64,000 nucleotides of DNA from Streptomyces marokkonensis (GCF_008312835.1 NZ_VSKS01000024.1:44441-108440), one strand, 5' to 3'. Shown: positions 1-7,550, counted from the first letter of the stretch. Notes: generated by a model from the letters alone, not told the origin. Numbers and translations are program-made.

Positions 1-1437
1 GCGTTGGTGGCGGGCGTCAGCGATCAGGGCCAGCAGGGTGCGGAACGGCACCTGGTTGTCGTCGCCCTCGGGGCACAGCCGCACCGCGTGCCGGACCGTC
101 TCCTCGGCCGCGTCCAGGTCCGCCGCGTCCTGCTCGGCCTCGAAGCGGTTCAGCAGCGCCTGGCCCAGGTAGGCGGCGTAGGGCGCGCGGTCGGGGAAGT
201 CCGGGGGCAGCTCGCGCAGGGCGCCGCCGAGCAGTTCGATGCCCTGGTCGAGGTCGAGCAGGCCGCCCTCCGGTGTCTGGGAGCGGTCGACCAGCTCGCG
301 TCCCTCCTCGGCGCGCTGGTGGGGCGTCGGTGGGCGGCGGAGCGGCCGGCGGGTCACCTCCAGGCCACGGCCGGCAGCGTTCTCCCGTTCCAGGGCGACC
401 AGTTCGGTCCGCAGGGCCGACGCCGCCGCCGGGCCGCCACGCGCGGCGGCCGTGGACACGGCCTCCTTCATCGCGCCCAGCGCCTCGTCCAGGTCCTCCT
501 GGGCGTGCTCGCGGACGTAGCGGTCGTACAGCGTCGCCGCGAAGCTCCTGAGCTGGTTTGGTGCAGGCCTGCCTGCGCGCCGGGCGTCGGCGACGGCGCC
601 CCGCAGCACGTCCACCGCCTCGTCGAGGTCCCGCGACGCCCGGGTGTGGGCGTGGCGGACCTTGAGGGTGGTGCCCAACGACAAGCGGACGGCGAGGTGT
701 TCGCCCTGGCCAGGCGGTACGGCGGCGAGGTACTTGCGGCACATCCGTACGGCGGCTCCCGCGTGGGCGGCCGTGTCGTGCCGGGCCGTCTGGCGGGTGA
801 GGGTGGCGACGAGCGCGTGCAGCGCGGCGACGCGTGTGGCGTCGCCGGTGGCGGTGAGGGCGAGTGCGGCGCGTCCCCACTGTTCGGCGCGGTCGAGGTC
901 GCCCGCGTCCTCGAAGGTCCCGGCGCGTTCGAGCCAGTGGACGGCGAGGAGCAGGGCGTAGGGGCACAGGCGCGGGTGGTCCGGGGGCAGGTCGGCCACC
1001 GCGTGTTCCAGCGCGACGAGGAAGGCGAGGGGATCGGCGCCGCCGTCCTTCTCGGCCTGCGCGAACGAGGCGGCGGTCTCGGCGCGGGTCGCCGGGTCGG
1101 CGCCGAACTCGACGGCCAGGTCCCACAGGGGCGCGGGGAGCAACTGCGGCCGGGTGTCGTGCAGCAGGCCCAGGGCGGCGGCGATGTGAGAGGCCTCGGG
1201 AAGTACGGCGCCCTGGCGCAGGCCCATTTCGCGGGCGAGGTAGAGCAGGCCCACCAGCCGCAGCACCCGCTCCCGCTCGGGCGAGCGGGGCGGCGCCTCG
1301 GCGGCCTGAGCCAGCAACCGGTCGGCGTCCCGCAGGAGTTGGGGACGGGCGACCTCGGCCGCGCGTCCGGTGCTCAGGTACCGGGTGACACTGTCCTCGA
1401 TCCGCCGCTCGGGATCGCCCCAGGCCCGTAACCTCAT
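1..1437 (-). CDS. TPR-like helical repeat protein, N-terminal part (3' end outside window)
   Basis: The reading frame is open from an ATG at 1437 to the left edge, giving 479 codons without a stop. I read it directly because the other frames here give only Arg/Pro-rich nonsense. The protein starts MRLRAWGDPERRIEDSV and is Ala/Leu/Arg-rich. It shows repeated amphipathic pairs such as LDEAVDVLRGAVADARR, LDEALGAMKEAVSTAAAR and LDAAEETVRHAVRLCPEGDD, spaced like tetratricopeptide repeats. Streptomyces proteins of this type often end in a CHAT (caspase-like) domain, which would lie outside the window, so that is only an inference. Codon 3 is TTA (1429-1431), so translation may depend on the bldA tRNA. 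It is transcribed divergently from the gene at 1555 across about 117 bp. Confidence 0.75.
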   Translation of the reverse strand, partial: MRLRAWGDPERRIEDSVTRYLSTGRAAEVARPQLLRDADRLLAQAAEAPPRSPERERVLRLVGLLYLAREMGLRQGAVLPEASHIAAALGLLHDTRPQLLPAPLWDLAVEFGADPATRAETAASFAQAEKDGGADPLAFLVALEHAVADLPPDHPRLCPYALLLAVHWLERAGTFEDAGDLDRAEQWGRAALALTATGDATRVAALHALVATLTRQTARHDTAAHAGAAVRMCRKYLAAVPPGQGEHLAVRLSLGTTLKVRHAHTRASRDLDEAVDVLRGAVADARRAGRPAPNQLRSFAATLYDRYVREHAQEDLDEALGAMKEAVSTAAARGGPAAASALRTELVALERENAAGRGLEVTRRPLRRPPTPHQRAEEGRELVDRSQTPEGGLLDLDQGIELLGGALRELPPDFPDRAPYAAYLGQALLNRFEAEQDAADLDAAEETVRHAVRLCPEGDDNQVPFRTLLALIADARHQR

Positions 1438-1554
1438 CCCGACCCATCCTCTTCCCTGCCGTCACCCAATTGGCCTGTGGCACCCTGACGGCACGACAGG
1501 CACACAACGATACGACTGCTCACCTCAGAGTGACCAATCTTGCGCGGAGGGTCC

Positions 1555-1932
1555 ATGACGTCCGAGGAACCGACCGAGTCCGAGGCGCTCGCCGTGTGGT
1601 GCGCCCGGTTGCCGGGGCTGCGCGAGCAGGCACGGCGGACGGGTGTCGGTGAGCGGCTGGACCGGGACGTGGCCCGGGTCCAGGAGGGCGGTTCGGCGGT
1701 ACGCGCGGTGCACAAGTGGGTGCGGGACGGGGACCAGGAGGTCGTACGTGTCTGGTCGGGCCGCGACGTGCTCGGCCTGGTCGGCTTCCCGGGCCCCACG
1801 CGGACGACGCCGGTCGGCGCGGGCACCTACGTCTGTCCGCGCGAGCGGTGCGACCGGACGGCGGGGCGGGACGCGCAGGGGCACGTGCCGGTGTGCCACG
1901 CCTTCGGTGCGGCCATGCGGCCGACGGCGTGA
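1555..1932 (+). CDS. Small hypothetical protein with C-terminal Cys/His motif
   Basis: A 125-aa protein starting MTSEEPTESEALAVW. The start at 1555 was chosen because a GGAGG ribosome site sits a few bases upstream. The N-terminal half is charged and helical. The C-terminal third carries CPRERC, then PVCHAF, a pattern that could bind zinc. Similar short ribbons occur in actinobacterial proteins next to TPR/caspase-type conflict genes, but I cannot name the family. It lies 6 bp upstream of the membrane-protein gene and is divergent from the TPR gene, so the three probably work together. Cytoplasmic; no signal peptide or membrane segment is seen. Confidence 0.7.
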   Translation: MTSEEPTESEALAVWCARLPGLREQARRTGVGERLDRDVARVQEGGSAVRAVHKWVRDGDQEVVRVWSGRDVLGLVGFPGPTRTTPVGAGTYVCPRERCDRTAGRDAQGHVPVCHAFGAAMRPTA

Positions 1933-1938
1933 CGCGCG

Positions 1939-2748
1939 ATGGTCACGGGTGTACTCGCCGAACTGAACCGGCATGTGAACGGCCGCTGGTTCACCGCCGT
2001 GCTGCTGCCGGGCCTGCTGCTGGTCGCCGTGGCGGTGGCGGGCCGGCACCTCGGTCACGAAGGGGCGCTGAGCGCCGACGAGTTGAGGGTGTGGGCCGAG
2101 GCGGTGTGGCACGGCTGGCGCCGGGAGCCGTCCGGGGCGGCGGTGGACGTCGGGCTGGTGCTGCTCGCGGCGGGCGTGGTGGGCGCCCTCGCGAGTGAAC
2201 TGGGCGTGGCCGTCGAGCGGGTGTGGCTGAGCCCCGGGTCCTCCGGTGGCGGGTGGCGGCGCCGCAGGGCGGTGCGCGCGGCCGAGCGGGCCGGGGTGGC
2301 GACCGTGGCGGCGTATCTGCCGCAGCGGCGGACCTGGATGAGCGACCGGATCAGGCTGGTCGAGGCGCGGACGCGGGCGCAGTACTGGTTCGACGCCTCG
2401 GCGGCCTGGCCCCGGCTGTGGCTGCTGCTGGGCGACGAGGCGCGCAGGCCGGTGATCAGCGCGCGGGCAGCCTTCGCGGACGCGGTGTCCCTGGCCGGCT
2501 GGGGCTGCCTCTACACGCTGGTGGGGATCGTGTGGTGGCCGGCCCTCGTCGTCGGGGCCTGTGTCTTCCTCACCGGGTGGCGCCGGGCGCGTACCGGTCT
2601 GGACGATCTGGCGACGCTCATCGAGTCGGCCGTCGACGTCCACCACCGTGCGCTCGCCGAGGCGTTGGGTGTCACCCTCGGTACGGAGGGGGTCGGGGCG
2701 GCGGAAGGCGCCCGGATCGACGACATGCTCCGCAAGGGCGGCGTCTGA
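1939..2748 (+). CDS. Hypothetical membrane protein (269 aa)
   Basis: The ATG at 1939 follows the previous stop by 6 bp, so the two are probably cotranscribed. There are hydrophobic segments near residues 18-36 (FTAVLLPGLLLVAVAVAG), 70-88 (VDVGLVLLAAGVVGALASEL) and a pair near 180-212 (AGWGCLYTLVGIVWWPALVV). A long basic cytoplasmic stretch lies between them (about 95-175), with a soluble helical tail after the last. It has no enzyme motif. Together with the small Cys-motif protein and the divergent TPR protein it may form a membrane-linked sensing or effector set; that is inference from position only. A strong hairpin follows the stop. Confidence 0.7.
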   Translation: MVTGVLAELNRHVNGRWFTAVLLPGLLLVAVAVAGRHLGHEGALSADELRVWAEAVWHGWRREPSGAAVDVGLVLLAAGVVGALASELGVAVERVWLSPGSSGGGWRRRRAVRAAERAGVATVAAYLPQRRTWMSDRIRLVEARTRAQYWFDASAAWPRLWLLLGDEARRPVISARAAFADAVSLAGWGCLYTLVGIVWWPALVVGACVFLTGWRRARTGLDDLATLIESAVDVHHRALAEALGVTLGTEGVGAAEGARIDDMLRKGGV

Positions 2749-2757
2749 ACACACCGC

Positions 2758-2789
2758 GACGCGCCCCGCGCTGAGGTGCGGGGCGCGTC
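2758..2789 (+). terminator. Rho-independent-type hairpin after the membrane-protein gene
   Basis: GACGCGCCCCGC (2758-2769) and GCGGGGCGCGTC (2778-2789) form a perfect 12-bp stem with an 8-nt loop, 9 bp after the stop at 2748. There is no U-tract, which is normal for Streptomyces terminators. It also separates this transcript from the convergent relic at 2808. Confidence 0.75.
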
Positions 2790-2807
2790 GGGGACGGTGC
2801 CTGCGCC

Positions 2808-2915
2808 TCAGTGGAGTTGGGCGAGCAGGTCGCCGCCCTCCACCTGCTCGGTGCGGTTCATGGCGCGCCGGGGGACCGTGCCGGACTTCTGCGCGGTGAT
2901 GGTGGCCTCCATCTC
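2808..2915 (-). pseudogene. 3' relic of pyruvate carboxylase (biotinyl domain end)
   Basis: The last 35 codons before a TGA at 2808-2810 read EMEATITAQKSGTV, then NRTEQVEGGDLLAQLH. This matches the end of the biotinyl domain of actinobacterial pyruvate carboxylases, just after the AMKM biotinylation motif. The Met-Lys-Met itself is lost: the frame upstream reads LLPGEMEA with no further homology. Only about 105 bp of a gene normally near 3.4 kb remain, so this is a recombination scar and not a working gene. The assignment rests on remembered family sequence; a protein search of these 35 residues would settle it. Confidence 0.65.
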
Positions 2916-2994
2916 CCCGGGCAGAAGCCACACGCGCGTGAAAGTGGCTCGGAACCGGCCTGGGCCGGCGGGCTGACCTGGCGAGGTGTCGTGA

Positions 2995-3762
2995 TCAATC
3001 CTCGTAGCGCCGCCGCGCGAGATGGACGGTGATGTCGGCGTCCATCTCGACTCTGTCCGGCAGTACCCGCATGATCTGGCTGAATACCTGCTCTCGCTCC
3101 GCGGTCGGCAAGACGAGATAAGCCGAGATGGTGGAGAGATGACCAACGTAGTCGCGAGCGCTCATCATCACACGCCGTTCGATCACGGACTGCTGAACGC
3201 CGGTGAACCACTCAGACCGTTGCAGCTCCGTGCCCGGCCACTGCATCTCATGGTCCGGAGGCGTTCCATCAGGCGACGGAATCCCGTCACTCTCCAAGAA
3301 TGGTGCTCGCGCCGCACGGACAGCTTCCTCCACAGCCGGGTCAGCCAGTCGAAATGGCCCGCCGCACGAGGCGAATACGCCACCCGGTTCCAGCAGTGCG
3401 GCCACGCGCGACCACCGGCCCTCCGGGTTCGTCCAATGCAGCGCTGCTGCCGCGTAGACCAGTCCGTACCGTTCGCCCGGTCGCAGGTCCTCGAAGGCGA
3501 CTTGCACCGTTCCGACGTTCGTCGGCACGTGCTTGCGCAGTTCGGCGAGCATGGCGCCGTCAGGATCGGTCGCGGTGACCATGACCCCTCGTTGAGCGAA
3601 CAGGCGGGTTGCCTTGCCTGTCCCAGCGCCGATCTCAAGGGCGGTCCGCACCGGGTGACCCGCGTATGCCGTCACCATGTCGAACAGCTCCGCGGGATAC
3701 CCCGGCCGGAACCGTTCGTATGCTTCCGCCATCCGTCCGAAACTCAGCGCGCGACCAGACAT
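2995..3762 (-). CDS. Class I SAM-dependent methyltransferase
   Basis: A 255-aa cytoplasmic enzyme predicted to move a methyl group from S-adenosylmethionine to an unknown small molecule. The SAM-binding motif I (ALEIGAGTGKATR) lies near residues 40-52, the acidic TATDPDGAMLAEL near 63-75 and the LHWTNPEGR region near 105-115, as in the Methyltransf_11/25 families. The ATG at 3762 is preferred because AGGA lies 8 nt upstream; an ATG at 3771 is possible. The gene stands alone between relics. A 12-bp palindrome about 70 bp upstream may be an operator. The substrate cannot be deduced. Confidence 0.85.
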   Translation of the reverse strand: MSGRALSFGRMAEAYERFRPGYPAELFDMVTAYAGHPVRTALEIGAGTGKATRLFAQRGVMVTATDPDGAMLAELRKHVPTNVGTVQVAFEDLRPGERYGLVYAAAALHWTNPEGRWSRVAALLEPGGVFASCGGPFRLADPAVEEAVRAARAPFLESDGIPSPDGTPPDHEMQWPGTELQRSEWFTGVQQSVIERRVMMSARDYVGHLSTISAYLVLPTAEREQVFSQIMRVLPDRVEMDADITVHLARRRYED

Positions 3763-3823
3763 TCCCAGCATCCTGACACGAGCGGGCCCTGCGTGCTTGA
3801 TCTTTTCCGGGCTCAGACGCGAA

Positions 3824-3847
3824 CTGACGTCTCATGAGACATATCAG
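3824..3847. promoter_or_regulatory. Palindromic operator-like site upstream of the methyltransferase
   Basis: GTCTCATGAGAC (3829-3840) is a perfect 12-bp palindrome. Outer arms CTGA (3824-3827) and TCAG (3844-3847) extend the symmetry. It sits about 70 bp before the methyltransferase start and looks like a TetR- or MarR-type operator. No regulator gene is adjacent. Confidence 0.45.
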
Positions 3848-3851
3848 CCGG

Positions 3852-4056
3852 GAGCATCCGGATGTCACGTCGGTGGAACCCGCGCTGGTGGTGGAAGTCG
3901 GTGTCGATGTCGCCCGTGAGGTCTCCGGCCGGTGGCGTCATCCCGCGCCGGCATCGCGCCCGACCCGACCTCTCCCCCGCCGATGTTCCCCGCCTGACGA
4001 CGACGCCGCACGACGGCGGCACGCGCGGAGGCCCCGGCCGACGCGCGAACGGCTGA
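3852..4056 (+). pseudogene. 3' relic of an ATP-dependent DNA ligase
   Basis: The frame starting at 3852 reads EHPDVTSVEPALVVEVGVDV, then SGRWRHPA. After a shift near 3950 another frame continues RHRARPDLSPADVP. This is the order seen at the C-terminus of actinobacterial ATP-dependent ligases (a VEV stretch, RWRHP, then an R-x-R-x-DL-x-P ending), interrupted by a frameshift. Everything upstream is missing. It is one of several unrelated gene ends packed into 2.8-4.9 kb. Family assignment is from memory of the C-terminal motif. Confidence 0.5.
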
Positions 4057-4185
4057 GCGCGCCCCGGTCCCCGGCGGCGGCCTCGCCGCCCATCCCGCCC
4101 GTGCCCGGTGTGAGGGTCGTACCCCGGATCCGGTGGCGGGGCGGCAAGTGGTTCCGGATCCGGGGTGGCTGGTGACCGTTCTGGG

Positions 4186-4512
4186 CTACTTCACGGCGCC
4201 GGCGGTGACACCGCGGGTGAGGGAGCGCTGGAAGACGAGGAAGAAGACGATCATCGGGATGACGCCGAGGAGGGCGGCGGCGCTCATCGCGGTGGGGTCG
4301 CTGGTGTACTGGCCCTGCATGACGGACAGACCGAGGGGGACGGTCTGCTGGTCGTTGGAGATGAGCAGGACGAGGGGGTAGAGGAACTCGTTCCAGCTCC
4401 AGACGAAGAAGAACACGCACATCACTGACAGGGTGGGCCAGCTCATGGGCAGGATGATGCGCCAGAGGATGGTCCAGCGGCCGGCGCCGTCGAGCGAGGC
4501 GAACGCGTTCCC
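4186..4512 (-). pseudogene. C-terminal fragment of a sugar ABC transporter permease (MalG type)
   Basis: Reading leftward from about 4512 gives FASLDGAGRWTILWRIILPM, the EAA-loop region of a binding-protein-dependent permease. It continues through VWSWNEFLYPLVLL and ends FQRSLTRGVTAGAVK with a stop at 4186-4188, the standard MalG-family end. The N-terminal half is gone; left of the EAA loop the sequence jumps to unrelated peptide at a breakpoint near 4512. A second piece of a similar permease lies just to the right in the opposite orientation. No start or ribosome site remains, so it should be inactive. Confidence 0.75.
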
Positions 4513-4544
4513 AGACGTCGCCGATGATGTCCCAGTTCCAGCGC

Positions 4545-4660
4545 TCGGGCCCGTCCTGGCCCTCTTCAGCGCCTACGCCATCGGCATCGGCCGCATCCGA
4601 TGGCGCACCGCCTTCCTGGTGTTCTTCCTCGGCGTCAACGTCCTGCCACAAGAGGCGTGA
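4545..4660 (+). pseudogene. Inverted internal fragment of an ABC permease
   Basis: On the plus strand, LALFSAYAIGIGRIRWRT followed by AFLVFFLGVNVLPQEA and a stop at 4658-4660 resembles the MalG-type segment in which one helix ends in a Y-A-hydrophobic-R pattern and the next ends before the conserved P-Q motif. In an intact permease this segment lies upstream of the EAA loop and on the same strand as the fragment at 4186-4512; here it points the other way. The simplest reading is an inversion plus deletion inside one permease gene. Confidence 0.5.
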
Positions 4661-4670
4661 GGGGCTGGAT

Positions 4671-4905
4671 CGGCCGCGGTAGGTGATGTAGCCGTCGCGG
4701 TCGTTGGCCTTCTTGGTGCAGGCGCGGGCGCCCGAGAGCTTGCCGGAGCACTCGTTGGAGTCACGGCCCGGAGTGTCCTGCTGGACCCCCTCGGCCTTCG
4801 AGGCCGAGGAGTACTCGCCGGCCTGCGCCGGAGCAGCAGCAAGGTCAGTGCGCCCACAACGAGGACGGCCGCAGCAGCAGCGGGCAGAGTACGACGGACG
4901 CGCAT
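4671..4905 (-). pseudogene. Frameshifted small secreted protein
   Basis: An ATG at 4905 begins MRVRRTLPAAAAAVLVVGAL, a signal peptide. In that frame it then runs into Arg/Pro nonsense. A one-base shift near 4845 restores LAAAPAQAGEYSSASKAEG and GRDSNECSGKLSGARACTKK, with a signal-peptidase-like AQA site followed by a hydrophilic mature region with two Cys and a DGYITY stretch. After about 4671 the frame merges with permease debris. The mature sequence is not a family I recognise. Either a mutation or a sequencing error explains the shift; the rearranged surroundings favour decay. Confidence 0.55.
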
Positions 4906-4922
4906 ACGGGGTCCCGCCGCTG

Positions 4923-5858
4923 CTACCGCGCTTGGGCGAACCGCGCCAGGTGGTCGTCGCTGACCCGCACCCGGCGCGCGGCGAGTGCTTCCTCGATCTG
5001 CTCCACCCGGCTCGCACCGACGATGGGGTTGATCCCCTGGCGCATCAGCCATGCCAGGACGACCTGGTTCCTGGTGGACGACAGCTCGTTGGCCATGTCG
5101 TCCAGGGCTGCGAGCACCCGGGCGGTCCCGGGATGATCGTAGGTCTGCGGAAGCGGCTTGTCCGCGCGCACATAGGAACCCCACATCAGCGAGGTGTACG
5201 ACCACACGAGGAGTTCTTCCGACCGCGCGAGGTCCACATCCTCTGCGGTGACCAGGCGGTGTCCGGACTCTGCGAGCGGGGTGAGCGGGCGTGGCTGGAC
5301 GAGTGAGTGGCGCAGTTGCAGGGCCGTCCACGGCTCCACACCCTGCTCCCGTGCGAGCGACCGGGCGCGCTCGACGCGCCAGGCGGCGTGGTTCGCCGCT
5401 CCGATCCGCAGGGCCACTCCGTCCCTGACCAACGCGCCGAAGGCGCCGACCGTCTCCTCCAGCGGCACGGTCCGATCCTCGGCGTGGGCCCACAGCAGAT
5501 CGACGTGGTCGACTCCGAGACGCCGCAGGCTCGCTTCCACGCCGGCGTAGACGGCTTGGGCGGAAAGGCCCTCTGCGCTTTCCGGCCGGTGCGGGACGAG
5601 TGGGTTGTGCCGGACCTTCGTCGCGATCCGCACGGTGTCGCGCGCGCCCGGGCGGGCCCGGAGCCACTCGCCGATGACGCGCTCACTGGCGCCGCCGACA
5701 CCGCTGGGATCGGTCCAGAAGGAGTAGCAGTTCGCGGTATCGAGCCAGACACCGCCGCCGGCGACGAAGGAGTCGAGGATCGCGAAGGCTTGCGCGGGGA
5801 CGATGCGGGTGCCGAAGTCCATCGTCCCGAGGATGATCTGGGGGTCAGTGATGTTCAT
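4923..5858 (-). CDS. Aldo/keto reductase
   Basis: A 311-aa NADPH-dependent oxidoreductase of the AKR superfamily (TIM barrel). The catalytic tetrad is visible: Asp and Tyr in DTANCYSFW, Lys in IATKVRHN and His in WAHAEDR. The NADP-binding end has the typical VGASRVEQIEEAL near the C-terminus. I prefer the ATG at 5858 (MNITDPQIILG) over 5867, because the promoter just upstream would place the transcript start at about 5859, making the mRNA leaderless. The physiological substrate is unknown; such genes are commonly switched on by MerR-type regulators under electrophile or oxidative stress. No regulator gene is adjacent. Confidence 0.88.
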   Translation of the reverse strand: MNITDPQIILGTMDFGTRIVPAQAFAILDSFVAGGGVWLDTANCYSFWTDPSGVGGASERVIGEWLRARPGARDTVRIATKVRHNPLVPHRPESAEGLSAQAVYAGVEASLRRLGVDHVDLLWAHAEDRTVPLEETVGAFGALVRDGVALRIGAANHAAWRVERARSLAREQGVEPWTALQLRHSLVQPRPLTPLAESGHRLVTAEDVDLARSEELLVWSYTSLMWGSYVRADKPLPQTYDHPGTARVLAALDDMANELSSTRNQVVLAWLMRQGINPIVGASRVEQIEEALAARRVRVSDDHLARFAQAR

Positions 5859-5865
5859 GCCCCCC

Positions 5866-5896
5866 ATGCTCGGATCTGGAGCGCGCTCTAGGTCAA
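5866..5896 (-). promoter_or_regulatory. MerR-type promoter of the aldo/keto reductase gene
   Basis: On the minus strand TTGACC (5896-5891) is a good -35. It is followed by a 19-nt spacer holding the perfect palindrome GAGCGCGCTC (5888-5879) and then GAGCAT (5871-5866) as -10. An over-long spacer with a central dyad is the hallmark of MerR-family operators. The predicted start is next to the ATG at 5858. Confidence 0.6.
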
Positions 5897-6431
5897 GCGC
5901 GGGTGACGGACGCTTCGAACCCGGCCTTCGGGAGGCCGTCGCCCCGTGCAGGGACGGCGCGACGTCACTGGCCTGACATCAGCACGGCAGATGTGCACCC
6001 CGAACCACGCTGAAGTCCTCGACTTCTCACCGCCGACCATGCACGAGCTCGTCAGCCGTGAGGCCCAAGTTGCATCCAGCCGACGTTGCATCAACGCTTG
6101 TGTTGAGGACCCAGGGGCTGGGGGCACCATCCATCAGGCGCTCGTTGACCTCAACACTCGTGCTTACGTCGGTACGGTAGACGTCGAGTTGCCGGCCTCC
6201 CCCACTTCATGGCGATCACGGAAGTACGCACACAGCCGACGCTGAGCCGGTCGAGTCGAAAGGGCTTCAACAGCGAGTCGGGGTTGAGACCGTCTTGAGA
6301 AAGAATTTTTACGTCACCGATGCAGCGCAGGCGATCCCTGAGTGGCGGCGACCACCTGAACCCTTGCTCGTGCGACAGGCCTGACCACGGCGAGTCGGCA
6401 TCCGCTACGAGATGAGAAAGGCCGCGATGTA
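5897..6431. other. Intergenic, no gene supported
   Basis: About 535 bp of lower GC than the surroundings with no convincing reading frame. The only structure seen is a 9-bp inverted repeat, GTGTTGAGG (6100-6108) and CCTCAACAC (6149-6157), inside two similar longer segments; it could be a scar of a mobile-element end. It presumably also holds the promoter of the peptidase gene. Confidence 0.5.
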
Positions 6432-7370
6432 ATGGATGTAGCACCTGAGATGCTGACGGCCAAGGATGCGCTTGCGGCTGTTTTGAGGCAGGCGTTGCCC
6501 TTCCTTCCTGGCGTAGTGGGCGTAGATATTGGCTTTCGCCAAGATGGGGTCGAATTGACGGACGAAGTCGTCATTCGGGTCTTGGTCACCGACGAGAACA
6601 ATGCGCCCAGCCAGTTGGAAGCTCTCACGGCCGACACCCCTTTTCCCGTGACGGTGGTGCAACGCGACTTCACCCCATTGGTGGACAACGCCACGTACGA
6701 CCCAGTAATCGGTGGAGGCACCCTGAAGGCGGAGCATGGCGGGTTCCTGTCCCCCGGAGGCACATTGGGTGGCATTGCGAACGATGCGATGTTCGGTGGG
6801 CAAGTTGGGGTCTCCTGCGCACACGTGATCGCGAGTATCACAGAGCCAGTGAACATCCTCCAGGGTGACCCCATATACCAGCCCAGCCTGAGCCGCAAGA
6901 TCGGTAGACTCTACCGCTGGCAAGACGCTACCGACACAGCTGCATTCAAGTTCGATGATGGTATTGCCTTCGATTGGATCATTAATGAGATCGGGGCCTA
7001 TAGCGGCATGTCCAGGGCTAAGCTGGGAGATCCAGTGCGAAAACGAGGTAAGACAACGCTGCTCACTACCGGCCGCGTGAGCGCGGTGGGACTACAGCCA
7101 CTCGGGATCGGAACTCCTCCAAATTCATTCGAAATCTATACCGACGACCTAGCCAATCAGCCGATCTTTGCAGAAAGCGGCGACAGCGGATCTCTGGTCG
7201 TCAATCTTTTCGACCAGGTGGTGGGGATCCTCACGCAGAAGGGGATCGAGTACAGCTCGATCGTCACCACGGGCACCCCTCCTCCAGGTGCAATATCTGG
7301 GTTCGCCACGCAAATGATGACCGAAGGTGCGGTCACTGGCGCTGCCGAATCAGTCGGACTCAACTTCTGA
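6432..7370 (+). CDS. Trypsin-like (S1-type) serine peptidase
   Basis: A 312-aa protein without a signal peptide, so probably cytoplasmic. An N-terminal region (1-80) of the type GVVGVDIGFRQDGVELTDE precedes a chymotrypsin-like fold, the layout of Nal1-like bacterial peptidases. The probable triad is His131 (GVSCAHVI), an Asp in TAAFKFDDG (about 175) and Ser252 in ESGDSGSLVV; the GDSGS motif is intact. Codon use is less GC-biased than in its neighbours, suggesting recent acquisition. It stands alone, with IS remains downstream, and its target is unknown. In actinobacteria, small trypsin-like proteins of this kind also occur in conflict systems, but nothing here proves that role. Confidence 0.8.
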   Translation: MDVAPEMLTAKDALAAVLRQALPFLPGVVGVDIGFRQDGVELTDEVVIRVLVTDENNAPSQLEALTADTPFPVTVVQRDFTPLVDNATYDPVIGGGTLKAEHGGFLSPGGTLGGIANDAMFGGQVGVSCAHVIASITEPVNILQGDPIYQPSLSRKIGRLYRWQDATDTAAFKFDDGIAFDWIINEIGAYSGMSRAKLGDPVRKRGKTTLLTTGRVSAVGLQPLGIGTPPNSFEIYTDDLANQPIFAESGDSGSLVVNLFDQVVGILTQKGIEYSSIVTTGTPPPGAISGFATQMMTEGAVTGAAESVGLNF

Positions 7371-7410
7371 ACGGGGCGGTTCCCGAAACGATGAGTGGGT
7401 GGCAGGGGGC

Positions 7411-7527
7411 ATGCCCGTCAGGAAGTGCCTGTTGGCGCACCCACGCTTCCCTCTGGCACTTCACACCAACGAGATCCTCCACGAAGTCGCCGCCCACGGC
7501 CGACGAATCTCCGACTCAGGTCACTAA
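7411..7527 (+). pseudogene. Possible short IS630-type transposase relic
   Basis: LLAHPRFPL followed, after a shift, by HFTPTRSS in another frame resembles the HPRF...HFTPTSSSW segment near the DDE Glu of IS630 transposases. Only about 50-100 bp are recognisable and there are no terminal repeats, so the call is weak. Confidence 0.25.
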
Positions 7528-7550
7528 AGCTTGTCCCGTAAACGATCTCC
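7528..7550 (+). repeat. Left terminal inverted repeat
   Basis: AGC-TTGTCCCGTAAACG and on to ATCTCC. Against the reverse complement of 8897-8920 it matches at all but three positions apart from one missing G after AGC. Confidence 0.65.

Noticed and set aside
4-1507. Long open frames on both strands at the left end
   Set aside because: They are Gly/Val- or Arg/Pro-rich with no motifs; the minus-strand frame from 1437 to the edge has the normal composition and explains them.
3938-5017. 359-aa minus-strand frame
   Set aside because: It stitches together pieces of an out-of-frame reductase, a secreted protein and permease debris; no single gene.
7411-7527. Small protein MPVRKCLLAHPRF
   Set aside because: No ribosome site and better explained as transposase debris; listed only as a weak relic.
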